Source: Dryas octopetala
Taxonomy: Eukaryota > Streptophyta > Magnoliopsida > Rosales > Rosaceae
Direction of reading: 5' to 3'
DNA length: 64,000 nucleotides
NCBI GenBank assembly: GCA_963921425.1
Contig: OY992836.1
Location: forward strand, 12,121,304 to 12,185,303
The stretch's first letter is position 1. Every line of letters begins with the position of its first letter. Under the pieces are notes generated by a model that was given only the letters and a program-made list of their open reading frames with translations, did not search any database and was not told the DNA's origin. Position numbers and translations under genes: made by a program. Of the stretch, positions 25,439-35,895 are shown in pieces.

Positions 25439-27135
25439 GATGAAAGGAGGAAGTTAATGTCCAACTCCAAGAAGAGAAAGAATCATAATGGGAGAGGAAG
25501 TGGCAGTGGATATTATAGAAATAGTTATCTCAATTTAATTATCTGGTGCTCCTACCTAGTGATGCTTGGAACTTTTAAGGGGGGGAATGCTTATGTCATC
25601 TAATAGTATTGGCCATTCAAGCTTAGGATTCCTATAGTTCCTCATTAACTCATCTTTTCTTTCACACCTCTAGTAGCATCAAAAAATGATTCTCTATGGA
25701 TGAATTACTATAACAAACACTTTAAACTAATGAAAGTGCCATTGAAAAGCATAGGTTTCCTAGTGTGTATTGATTGTACACAAAAATCACATCTATGTCA
25801 ATGAGAACATAGGAAAGTTGGAATTCTTATCAAGAAGTGAAGTCCAAAAAATGCATAGTAAATGAAGTACCAAATCAGATTGATAGTATGGTCCCAACCA
25901 CATATATATATATCCTTTTAACCCCATACTGCAGATTTAAACCTCCCATATATGTATGCTGGACTCTGCAGAGGAATAAGGACCACTTGTTTGATGTGTC
26001 ATACATATTTAACATCATATTGGTCTTTCCAAAGATTAGATGTACATTATTAACATCCAGAACTCACAGAAAGCGTTAGAGGGCCAACATTGATTAACAT
26101 GTGGTCTCTGTCTGGAGAGGAGGGAAAAAAGGTGGGCCAATTTCTCAGTGTTAGGTTGTCAGCTTGTTAGCTATAGGCAATTGTTAGCTATAGGCAAAGT
26201 ACTCTCTGATTTCCATGTTCATAAAGAAGAAAAATAGTCAAGTAGCAATATTTACTAAGTCTACAACAGAGCACACAGACACACCCACAATGAGTTAGTA
26301 GTAACTACATGATGATATGCACCAATGAAGACAATGGAGTTGTTGAAGATGCTAATATTATTAATAATTTTGTACATATGATGCAATATTATACCAACTT
26401 TATAAAAGGGTTTGAAGGACCCATCTAACTGACAATTATAATTATAATGGTGATAAAAAAAGTATGTGAGAGAGAGGTGGGATGTCTATTTTCCAATGGG
26501 TTTCTTTCAAACAAGAGGATCATTGTGGATTTCTTTGCTGTAGTGGGCTATGTATATGTACAGTAGGAGAAGTGCAATCAGAACCACTTGTGCTTCTTCT
26601 CAGATATCAGAATCTTGCTGCTGCTCTAAATAAAAGCTTAGTTTTATATAAAAGAACAAAATGAAAGCCCCCAATTTTCCAAAGGGTGTGACTGTGAGTG
26701 ATTCTAAAGCTTCCTTGGTATAAAAAATTTTGTGGTGTTGGATTGATGAGTCAGATGTGTGCTTGGAGATTGGATTTGTTTTGTCCCACACCATAACAAA
26801 TATATATGTATATATATATTCTCATTCAGGCCAAATAAGTTGTGGGATTATTGGAAGTGAAAATTACAGATAAGATGATATTAATTTTTACCAGATATTC
26901 TCTGGAAAAGCTGAGGAACTAAATCAGTACACCATGAAATAACCATAATCACTCATTTTTTTCTTCACTGCTGATCTTTTACATAAGATTGGGGTATTTC
27001 ATTTTCAAATCTTTCTTCTGAATTAAATCACATATACAACTATTAAGTATTAACCTCCACTTTCAAATTCTATGATGGGACGGTATTATATGTCCTCTCT
27101 CACAGTTATCCATCACGTGCTGCTCACACACATGA

Positions 27136-27594
27136 TTGAATAATTGTGAAAAGAATGCGTATACGGGCAGCACTGAAAACTTTCTTGCATACAAAATACC
27201 TCCCTTCTTCATCTCTTCCCCAAGAATCACAAGAAGAATATGCATGGCATATAGAAATAATTTAGTGAAAGTGGTACTGATCTGGCTCTCTCTCAGACAA
27301 GGGCTAAGATGGTATCATATTGAGCGTTTGTGTGCAAAGAGTCACCATCTTATCCCAGCATCAAGTAAAGCAGTTGTTGATAAAGATCCAAACAAAACAA
27401 GCACAATTATATATGGATTTATGGATGCTGACATTGCTGAGCAAGTGCTGATTCGAGAGGAAAGGAGCAAATGCTGGAGCTACCACAAACCTTGTGGAAA
27501 CCCAGGATCAAAAGTAATAATTCCTCTATATATGACCTCAGAGGGACCCCAAGATTCTCTTTGCTATAATATTTTGTTAGATGGCTTATTGTGA
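27136..27594 (+). CDS. Unrecognised 152-codon open frame
   Basis: This is the longest unexplained plus-strand frame in the 25-29 kb gap. The predicted protein matches no family I know and shows no signal peptide, repeat or domain. The first ATG has no TATA box at a convincing distance. The base composition resembles non-coding flanks. It could be a lineage-specific small protein, part of a transcript, or chance. Confidence 0.15.
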   Translation: MNNCEKNAYTGSTENFLAYKIPPFFISSPRITRRICMAYRNNLVKVVLIWLSLRQGLRWYHIERLCAKSHHLIPASSKAVVDKDPNKTSTIIYGFMDADIAEQVLIREERSKCWSYHKPCGNPGSKVIIPLYMTSEGPQDSLCYNILLDGLL

Positions 27595-27867
27595 CATTTA
27601 TTGGGAAATCTCTATTATTTGGTTGATTCACTTGATTTTTTTTTTAATTTTTTTTTTTTTATCGAGCGCTTGATTTAATAATGTGAGAATATGAATAGCC
27701 CTTTTTGTTCTTGAATTCCACTTCAAGAAAATGACCCAAGTAGCCAACCCTACTCTATCCATATTTGTTATTGTGGATCTAATTCCTATCATGGGATGAA
27801 CAAGGACCCTCTTACAAAAATTATTTGTTTTAGTAAAAGCAAGTGATATACTGATATACACTCCTCT

Positions 27868-27938
27868 TGGGGTTAGCTAAGTGGTGATGAAGGGTAGACG
27901 TAATGGTTAAGATTAAGATAGATCAAAGATTCGATCCC
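27868..27938 (+). repeat. tRNA-derived SINE-like fragment
   Basis: The segment has an A-box-like ggttagctaagtggtgatg and, about 50 bases on, a B-box-like agattcgatccc, in the order and spacing of an RNA polymerase III internal promoter. It does not fold as an intact tRNA. No clear tail or target duplication was found. Confidence 0.4.
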
Positions 27939-29540
27939 ATATAATGTAATCAGAAAAATAAAATAAAACAAGTGATATCTCTTCCCTCCAAGGACCATCC
28001 ATCCCTTTTCACGTTGCCTAGCCATTGGATTAAAAAGAACAAAAACCAACAACAAAAAAGGAAATGTACAATACGACCATTTAGCCTTTGTTTTCCGAAA
28101 CAACTGTTAGGCCCGTGTTCATGTTATATTGGTATGCTCTAGTTGGCAAAACATGAGTTGTAAGATTGAATGTGTCATCGCTGTTTTGTTGATTTGAAGA
28201 TGTGAAACAATGTTGACTTTATGCACGAATGCTGTACTCCACAGTAAGTGATTAGAGATTATAGGATTTCGATAAACTATATAGAAATTTGGAGTTAAGC
28301 TGCCGACAGGCGACACCCAACCAATCAAAGACTAGGGGGGGCAGAAGTGGACGAAAAAAATTTGTCGTTCATCCATGGAATTGCGAGAGTAGTATAAGCT
28401 ATTTGTTGATCTTATATCTAAAATGAGGACGTCTTGGTTGAACATTTGGGATTTAGGATTTATTTTTAGAATTAATATTCAAAAGAAGATTATATCTGAT
28501 TCTAAAAGACGTAGTTTGATATAATCACCACACCAAATAGATCAGTAGATGATCCGAATCCATTAAAACGAGATGATTTGAGATTTTTCCATATTAGAGA
28601 AGTTCCTACTTTCCATTGCATGAGAAATTTTCCGCCTATTTCTAGCCAAAGTGAGAGAATTCAATCTATGAGCATGAGTTAACTTTATAGATTAGATTGA
28701 GAATCATCATAACCTGATCAGGATTAATATTGAGCTCAGGTTGGCCCTCAAATCAGCCAAATTGCAAACTCATATCATATCTGTCTACAACATGTGAAAT
28801 ACGAGACAGGGCACTATAGAGGCTTAAGTGGTGCGGGGCAGAGTGCTTGGTGCAGTTCAAACACTAGCATGTGAAAGAGAAATAATCACTATTAATGTCC
28901 ATTAGCACATAGCTTGTACCCACATCAATCAGATTCCATATATCAACAAGGAAACATAGTTAACATGCAGTTTTCACTGTACTAGTTCATAATGCTGAGA
29001 AACCAAGAAACCTTTTTAGGACCATAAACAAGAAAAAATTGACAAGGTAAAGATAAAGAAGAGGTCCATTTCTCGATTCAAAGGCATGGTATATCATTAT
29101 CGATCAACCTGCCATGAACTTCACTTGATTTATAAATAGGGTTTGTCGTTTAGTTTAGGACTTAAGGTCTACCAGAAATTACTTGAGCAATCATGACACC
29201 CTTCTAGAGATAGTACTTACTCTCATTCACTAAGCTGTGTAAAATCTATAAGTTTATTAAGGGAAAAATATGCAGCTGAGGGTGATGACACCTTTTCTGT
29301 TAATAAATAACAGTAAAACAACATAAGATCAGACAAATTAAGAAATAGTTGTATGATCGTCTAATTCTGAACATAAAAGCCTCCAAAATACAAATGGCTC
29401 ATAAAAAAGTAGAACTTATCCACTAAAGTCTGGAATTACTTCCTATACCAACCTTATAAGGATAAGGAGCATGGAATTTTCCCCTCTTGGAACCCAACCT
29501 GATGTAGCAGCAACTGCTTTGTTGATAAACATTAACATGT

Positions 29541-30457
29541 TCAAGTACCTACAGCAAACCCAGAAGACCAATAAATTTATATGTAGATGTAAACAGACAC
29601 TACTCAAATAAATAGACAAAAAAGCAGCTTAAAAAGTAGCTTTTTTAAATTGGAATCGGATAACCCAACAAGTATTCACTCGAGATCATACAATATAATT
29701 GGAGGATAGTTAGCGGTCACAATTCTGTCAATTGCAGGAAGATTTAGACATATGAGGATGTTTTTATCAACCACCACCATAAGGTTCATAATCCATAAGG
29801 ATGAAGAGATACAATGCTAAATACAACAGAGATGATTTTAATTTCAAATTTTCAACATATAGAAGCTCCTTCAAATACAATGATGGGTTCCAAAACAATA
29901 ATATGGTGGACATAACCCCATCAAATAGACAGTTCAGGAAGTGGTGCATACACAATGTATTCATAGTTCTCAATTTTCTTTTTTCTTTTCATTTGAAATT
30001 CCTTATCATTACAACCTCCACTTCTCTAAATCACGTAAACAATTACAAAAGAAATATGGTTGGTACACAAGAACAAGCAAATGAATAACAAACTCAAAGT
30101 TGTCTCATTGAAATTAAAAATTTGATTAAAAAAGAAGAGAAATCTAGCACAAAGATGAGATTACTAACAATGAAATTACGAACCCTGAGACAACTCGCGA
30201 CAAGCGCGCGCTTCAACGGTGATGTGGCTTGTGAGCCGAGCCGATGCTACGGCGCTGTGCAACGGCAACAGAGACTGCGCGCAGGCTAACTGTCCTACAT
30301 TCACGGGGAGAGAGAAGAGGGTGCGGCGAGAGCTGGAGCGGAGGTTACGAACCGGACAGCGAGGAAGGGACGAGATTGATGGAGACGATCGGATGGTTGA
30401 AGATCTTGCGGTTGAGATCAGAGACCTTGACAGCGATGACCCACTCCGCCATGCCAT
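29541..30457 (-). CDS. Small NFD6-like protein, two coding exons
   Basis: The coding exons are 30457-30184 and 29548-29541 (only GT ACT TGA). They give 93 residues ending in ELSQGT, the usual end of this plant family of about 90 residues related to NUCLEAR FUSION DEFECTIVE 6. NFD6 itself is mitochondrial and needed for karyogamy in the female gametophyte. The N terminus is rich in Arg and Ser with almost no acidic residues (MAWRSGSSLSRSLISTARSS), as in mitochondrial targeting peptides. The conserved core is AQSLLPLHSAVASARLTSHI (about 60-79). If the intron is retained, translation stops at TAA (30176-30178) after ELSQGS, giving the same length with only the last residue changed. The molecular function of the family is not known to me. 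The exon 2 transcript probably continues as 3' UTR below 29541. Confidence 0.8.
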
Positions 30458-31256
30458 GTTTGCTCTGTGAAGAAGGGAAATCGGAGCAGGGTTTTAGGGT
30501 TTTTGGAATTGAACACTAACCGAACAAGCCATCTTACAGTTGCAGAATCATTGGGCTAGTTTTAGATTGTTTCCACAGAATCGGCCCAGTTGGTGTCTTA
30601 CATTTAAACAGGGATGCTGGCCCAAGATCCGGATTAGCCCATTAAAAGCGATGTACGCTCCATACGCTTCATACTCATGAACCCATCACAGGTTTATTTC
30701 TCTTATCACATATTTAGTCATGTGATGAGAGAGATACTGACAATAAGTATATACACCCGTTTACTAACAATATGACTAATGATAAGGCCAATTGTCACCA
30801 ATTGTTTATTAACGATATTAGAGAACAAGATAAATACTCTTAATCATTAGAGTTATAAGCCCCACACCATTTATAGAGGGAGAGAAAAAAAAGACCATAT
30901 GGGTTTAACAATGCAAAATTCTATTTGGACTCAAGAAATTAATTAGTAATTTTATAAATAATGTTAACACACACCCAAAACTTCCCTAATAACCCAAAAA
31001 TCACTTTTGTTACCCTACTACTATTGCACCTGCACCCAAAAAAAAAAAAAAAACAAAAGTATTATTGAGTGCTTCTATTTGCACACCCTCAAATTTCTCA
31101 CTACACTCTCATTCCACTTTAATTCTTAAACAATCTATCACTACATGCCCTTAAAGATTCTAAAACTATCTTCACTAGTCACTACAAAGGAAAAAACTGA
31201 AAAGAAAAAAAAAGAAAAACTTGAACAAAAGCCACCATCACCCTCGCCTTAGGCAC

Positions 31257-31287
<31 letters not shown>

Positions 31288-31499
31288 CTTCTCTTTCTCT
31301 TCGCATCCCTTTTCTTCCAGCCTCCTTTTTTCGTTTGGAAGAGGAGGTGCAGAGAGAGAGAGAGAGAGGCGCCAACAGTGAAGGTCGAACCCCTTGTGGT
31401 AAGGGTGGCGAAATCTGAAACAAGGGACTGGGATCAAGTATAGGATTGTTTGTTCCATTTTTTTTTTTTTATATAGAAAACCAATAGTTGTACTTTAGG
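30458..31499. other. NFD6-like promoter and repeat-rich intergenic DNA
   Basis: It contains a (CT)n run (31257-31282) and a (GA)n run (31350-31368) in inverted arrangement: ggcacctctctc pairs loosely with gagagagaggcgcc. Open frames across these runs are microsatellite artefacts. No gene seen. Confidence 0.5.
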
Positions 31500-31790
31500 C
31501 CTTGTTTGGACTGCTGAAGGGACTGGACATGACAAAACAATAAAAAGCTAATGTGATATAGCTTTTCTAATAGAGGAAGAAGAAGGTAGAGATGACCAAA
31601 GCAAGTCACCACTGTAGGAATTTTGTCATGAGGTAACCCGTGTGTTTGAAGAGAACAAATGTCCTAAGCTCTTTTGGACAATTGCCAAACATTTGGCCAT
31701 CTCTACCTCTTCTTCCTCCACCAAGAAAACTACGTCAAATTGATTTTAACTATTGTGTCATGTCCAGTCCCTTCTAGCAATCCAAACGAT
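31500..31790. mobile_element. Hairpin MITE, about 290 bp
   Basis: The left end GTTTGGACTGCTGAAGGGAC and the reverse complement of the right end GTTTGGATTGCTAGAAGGGA continue together through CTGGACATGACA. Inner arms also pair (ggaagaagaaggtagagatg against its inverse near 31700-31725), so nearly the whole element folds back. The GTTTGG ends suggest a hAT or Harbinger relative. The target duplication is unclear and the ends are good to a few bases. Confidence 0.75.
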
Positions 31791-32503
31791 CAATGATATG
31801 TTTGTATTGGACTAAACTTGTAATTTAAAAATTAAAGCAGAGGAGTGTGTAGTAAGAAAAAATGTGTATAGAAATGTTCTTTGAAGTGTGCTCTGAACAC
31901 TTTCATGAGTGTTTATTTGATGAAAACTTGAAAACAAACATACATTTTGTTCTTAAAATTTTAAGACCACTCCATAAACTTTTGAGTATTTTGGAAAATT
32001 GTAAGGATGTTTGAATAAAAAAGTAAATAAATAAAAGGTTATTTTGCACATTTATCACCTAAACTTTGCACTATGTGCGCAAATACCACTTATAAAAAAA
32101 ATTGAGACTTAGAATTTAGTCCATTTTATGAGTTTTTCTTAGACTAAAACTGGTAGTGATTTAGAGTTTTTAATTAAGTCATTTTATTTTTCTTCCAAAA
32201 TCTTGGAGTTAAAACCTAATATATAGCCTCTATAAAGCCCACTCTACACCCTAAGAGGGGAAATACCCTTCAAATATGAAGAAATACAATTCAAATCGGG
32301 GAATGACTTTATTATGAATTAAAAAAACTTTCTTATAAATTAAAAAGATTTTATTATGAATTAAAAAAATTTTCTTATAAATTTTAAAACACCACCGATC
32401 TTTATCTAAAAATTATTTTTCTAAAGTACATAAGCTTAATTATCTCTAAAAAAAATTGAATGAAATGTAATGACAAGCGGCTAAATTAGCCAAAATTTTT
32501 CAA
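31791..32503. other. AT-rich intergenic DNA
   Basis: A minisatellite-like block (about 32310-32385) repeats ttatgaattaaaaaa / ttataaatt units. No gene seen. Confidence 0.5.
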
Positions 32504-32528
32504 TGCGGTGAAGGTGGATCGAACACCT

Positions 32529-32571
<43 letters not shown>

Positions 32572-32576
32572 CCCGC
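32504..32576 (-). tRNA. tRNA-Phe (anticodon GAA)
   Basis: The 73-base minus-strand sequence starts GCGGGGATAGCTCAGTTGGG and folds as a complete cloverleaf: a 7-bp acceptor stem (GCGGGGA with its 3' partner), a D arm, an anticodon stem CAGAC/GTCTG-type around CTGAAGA with anticodon GAA, and a T arm AGGTG-TTCGATC-CACCT. No intron. The 3' end is followed on the minus strand by GAAAAATTTTGG, whose T-run can terminate RNA polymerase III. Compared with the common plant tRNA-Phe as I remember it, the T stem is altered on both sides so that pairing is kept. It lies 120 bases upstream of ELI1, divergently oriented. Confidence 0.95.
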
Positions 32577-32659
32577 ATATTCTCTAATTTACATTTGCTG
32601 TCCGTTTCAGCTCTTTGACAACACAACACAAAGCAAATTAAGCAATCCAATAAATAATT

Positions 32660-32671
32660 TTTGGCGCCAAA
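32660..32671. promoter_or_regulatory. Palindromic E2F-type site TTTGGCGCCAAA
   Basis: This 12-base palindrome matches the E2F consensus TTTSSCGC on both strands. It lies 25 bases before the ELI1 start codon and 84 bases from the tRNA 5' end. Binding by E2F is inferred only. It could lie in the 5' UTR. Confidence 0.5.
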
Positions 32672-32696
32672 TGTTTGATAAACCGTTAGCAACACC

Positions 32697-34559
32697 ATGA
32701 CCTCCTCAACCACCCCTTTCGTCATCACCACCACACCCACTCACCACCACCCACCATCAGTCGACAGACTCACATTCCTAATCGACAAGTCCAAGTCCAT
32801 CAACCAACTTCTCCAAACCCACGCCCTCCTCCTCCGCCACGGCCTCCACGACCACCCAATCCTTAACTTCAAGCTCCAACGCTCTTACGCCTCCTTCGGC
32901 CGCCTCGACTACTCCGTTGCCCTTTTCCACCGGACCCATAACCCCAGTGTCTTCTTCTGGACCGCCATTATCAATAGTCATGCCCAAAAGGGTCTTCATG
33001 ACCCGGCCCTCCTGTACTATACCCAAATGCTCACCAATGGCGTCGAACCCAATTGCTTCACCCTCTCGGCCCTCATGAAATCTTGCCCGCTTGAACCCGG
33101 AAAAGCCCTCCATTGCCAGGCCATTAAATTTGGGTTTGATTCGGATTTGTACGTCAGGACTGGTCTTGTCGATGTTTATGCGAGAGCCGGTGATGTTGTG
33201 TCTGCAAGACAGTTGTTTGATACTATGCCTGAGAAGAGTTTGGTTTCTTTGACTGCGATGATCACTTGCTATGCGAAGCAAGGAGAGCTTGACGAGGCCC
33301 GTGTGTTGTTTGATGGAATGGAGGAGAGAGATGTGGTGTGTTGGAATGTGATGATTGATGGGTATACGCAGCATGGGATGCCAAATGAGGCTTTGTTGCT
33401 CTTTAGGAAAATGCTGGTGGCGAAGATTAAGCCTAATGAAGTGACTCTACTCTCTTTGCTCTCTGCTTGTGGGCAGCTCGGAGCTCTTGAGTCTGGTCGA
33501 TGGCTTCATTCTTACATTGAAAATAATGGGATTCAAGTCAATGTTCATGTGGGTACTGCTTTGATTGACATGTATAGTAAATGTGGTAGTTGGGAGGATG
33601 CACGCCTGGTTTTCGATAGGATTGACGGGAAGGATGTTGTTTCTTGGAATTCAATGATTGTAGGGCATGCAATGCACGGATTTAGCCAAGATGCATTGCA
33701 GTTGTTCCATGAAATGTGTAGAATTGGTTACCAACCTACTGATATAACCTTCATTGGTGTTTTGACTGCTTGTGGTTATGCTGGTCTGGTCAGCGAGGGA
33801 CAGGCCTTTTTCAGTTCAATGAAGGAGGAATATGGGATTGAACCAAAGATTGAGCATTATGGGTGTATGGTGAATCTTCTCAGCCGCACTGGGCAGCTAG
33901 AAGAAGCATATGAGTTTGTCAAGAACATGAGGATTGAGCCTGATCCTGTCTTATGGGGAACTTTACTTGGGGCTTGTAGACTCCATGGTCACATTGCTTT
34001 GGGACAGGAGATAGCAGAGTTTCTCGTTAGCCAGAATCTTGCGAATTCAGGAACATATATACTTCTTTCTAATATCTATGCCGCAGCTGGGAATTGGGAT
34101 GGGGTGGCAAGGGTGAGGACCTTGATGAAAAACAGTGGGATTCAAAAGGAGCCTGGTTGTAGCTCAATTGAAGTGAATAATAAGGTACATGAGTTCCTTG
34201 CAGGGGATAGGAGAAGCTCGAGGAGCAAGGAAATATATGCGATGATCGAGGAGATGAACCGTTGGCTTAAGGCTCATGGTTATACCCCACAAATAGATAC
34301 TGTGTTGCATGATTTGGGGGAGAGAGAAAAGGAGCAATGCCTTGAAGTTCATAGTGAGAAGCTCGCTATTGCTTTCGGGCTAATAAGTACTCAACCTGGA
34401 ACTACAATCAAAATCGTGAAAAACCTGCGGGTGTGCTCGGATTGCCATGCTGTGACCAAGTTGATTTCAAAAATCACTGGACGTAAGATTGTGATGAGGG
34501 ATAGAAATAGGTTTCACCACTTTGAGAATGGTTCATGCTCTTGTGGAGATTACTGGTGA
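32697..34559 (+). CDS. ELI1: PPR protein, PLS-DYW class, chloroplast editing factor ELI1
   Basis: The intronless 620-residue protein is colinear, as I remember it, with Arabidopsis ELI1 (At4g37380), a chloroplast C-to-U RNA editing factor for ndh transcripts. The N terminus is rich in Ser, Thr and Pro, fitting a transit peptide. PLS-type PPR repeats run from about residue 70 to 470 (for example MPEKSLVSLTAMITCYAKQG and MEERDVVCWNVMIDGYTQHG). Next come the E and E+ regions and a complete DYW deaminase domain. Its zinc ligands are visible: H552 and E554 (HSE), and C580 and C583 (CSDC). The protein ends in GSCSCGDYW. There is no frameshift. The start is the first ATG after the promoter and gives the expected length. 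A 3'-end duplication lies downstream. Confidence 0.95.
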   Translation: MTSSTTPFVITTTPTHHHPPSVDRLTFLIDKSKSINQLLQTHALLLRHGLHDHPILNFKLQRSYASFGRLDYSVALFHRTHNPSVFFWTAIINSHAQKGLHDPALLYYTQMLTNGVEPNCFTLSALMKSCPLEPGKALHCQAIKFGFDSDLYVRTGLVDVYARAGDVVSARQLFDTMPEKSLVSLTAMITCYAKQGELDEARVLFDGMEERDVVCWNVMIDGYTQHGMPNEALLLFRKMLVAKIKPNEVTLLSLLSACGQLGALESGRWLHSYIENNGIQVNVHVGTALIDMYSKCGSWEDARLVFDRIDGKDVVSWNSMIVGHAMHGFSQDALQLFHEMCRIGYQPTDITFIGVLTACGYAGLVSEGQAFFSSMKEEYGIEPKIEHYGCMVNLLSRTGQLEEAYEFVKNMRIEPDPVLWGTLLGACRLHGHIALGQEIAEFLVSQNLANSGTYILLSNIYAAAGNWDGVARVRTLMKNSGIQKEPGCSSIEVNNKVHEFLAGDRRSSRSKEIYAMIEEMNRWLKAHGYTPQIDTVLHDLGEREKEQCLEVHSEKLAIAFGLISTQPGTTIKIVKNLRVCSDCHAVTKLISKITGRKIVMRDRNRFHHFENGSCSCGDYW

Positions 34560-34866
34560 ATAAAATACAATCAATCTGGGTTCCTTTGCTCTTTTTCAGA
34601 AAAATTTGGCAGTGTCATCATATCTTGTATCACATTCTTCTCTCCTTCCATGTGTTCCAATACTTATGGAACAAATCTTCACCTTCGATCTAAACTTAGA
34701 TTTTGGAATCCAAGCAATGCACCTAATTAACCATGGTTTCAATCCCACAGAAATCTGCCTCTTTTTAAGACAATTTCACTAATTTATGCAACTCGGATCA
34801 ACCACACTCCACTTCGAAGCAGAATTGAAGGTAAATGTCAGAAACCAAAAGAATTTAGATGGACAT
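34471..34866 (+). repeat. ELI1 3'-end repeat, unit 1
   Basis: This unit covers the last 30 codons of ELI1 plus about 300 bases of downstream sequence. Matching landmarks in unit 2 are aaatcactggacgtaagatt, atcttgtatcacattcttct, gcacctaattaaccatggtt, and accacactccactt before gaaaccaaa. Confidence 0.8.
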
Positions 34867-34904
34867 GCAACCTATACTTTGGGAATCACTGGACGAAACC
34901 AAAA

Positions 34905-35330
34905 AATCACTGGACGTAAGATTGTAATGAGTGATAGAAACAGGTCTCCCAACTTTGTGAATGGTTCAACGTTCATGCTCTTGTGGAAATTACTAGGGAA
35001 TGGTAAAACCAGTAACCTAGGTTCATGTGAGATTGCTCTTTTTCAGAAAGGTTTAGTTATGCCCACAATTCTTATCATATCTTGTATCACAATCTTCTCT
35101 CCCTCCATGAGTTCCAATACTTCTGGAACAAATTTTCACCTTCTACTAAACTTTGACTATGGAATCCGAGCATTGCACCTAATTAATCATGGTTCAATCT
35201 CACATAAATCCACCTCATTTTAATCGTATTTTCAATCTGAGAATATGCCTCACTAATTTTCCTGTACATGCAAATCGAACCAACCACACTCCACTTTGAA
35301 GGTAAATCGTGAGAAACCAAATGAATCTGT
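34905..35330 (+). pseudogene. ELI1 3'-end repeat, unit 2 (decayed DYW tail)
   Basis: This is a tandem copy of unit 1, about 435 bp downstream. It begins aaatcactggacgtaagatt and encodes a decayed DYW tail (ITGRKIVMSDRNRSPNFVNG). A 7-base insertion after GGTTCA breaks the frame before the cysteine motif. The downstream UTR-like part is also duplicated with scattered changes and small indels. A 145-codon frame across both units is an artefact of the duplication. Confidence 0.8.
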
Positions 35331-35895
35331 CCTTTGGTTTCTAAAGATGTACCTGAGAATTGGAGTTTGGTTGGATCAAATTTAGATAGACATGCATATC
35401 GATATATCGGCCAGCTGATATAATGTGGGCATGTCCTCATATTCATCCGACAAACAGGGTCATAACAACATGGAAATTCACCATAAAGCTCAATTAGAAC
35501 CATAAGTCCGTGGTCAAACCGAAGGCCTGATTTCAAATTACTCAACAAAAAGAATAAAAGTAAAAAACATATTAGAATTAGAAATGTTTGAAGAACAGCA
35601 TTTGAGAATGTTCAGTAGCATGCCAAGCAGAGAAGCAAGCTCCATTAACAAGAAATAATTCTGTACATACTCTTCTAGAAAGCATAAGCCTGGTTGACAA
35701 TTACTTAAGAGGCACTACCTTATAAAGTATAAACTGAATGAAAATTAGTGAGCGGTACCTTCGTCTGTGGTTAAAATGAAAAACTATCCACCTAAAAATA
35801 CACTTTTCGCCCATCCCAATCAATACAAACTAATCTATGGTAGAGATTTGATGGCTAGCTAATTCTCAATACAATATTGTTTAGCATTTTCAGAA
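35331..35895. other. Intergenic DNA between convergent ELI1 and HOS15
   Basis: No gene seen. The 3' UTR of HOS15 should lie in the right part, below 35896. Confidence 0.5.

Larger units (their letters stand above)
25439..29540. other. Intergenic DNA, no firmly supported gene
   Basis: It contains a 17-19-bp tandem duplication ttgttagctataggcaa (about 26164-26199), a SINE-like fragment (27868-27938) and one unrecognised 152-codon frame (27136-27594). The remainder is AT-rich with no conserved protein or RNA gene that I can see. Confidence 0.4.

Noticed and set aside
32778..33374. 198-codon minus-strand frame within ELI1
   Set aside because: It is antisense to the PPR gene and has no independent promoter or domain. 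It arises from the codon bias of the sense strand.
34786..35223. 145-codon plus-strand frame downstream of ELI1
   Set aside because: It spans both units of the duplicated ELI1 3' end. Its only protein-like part is the decayed DYW tail.
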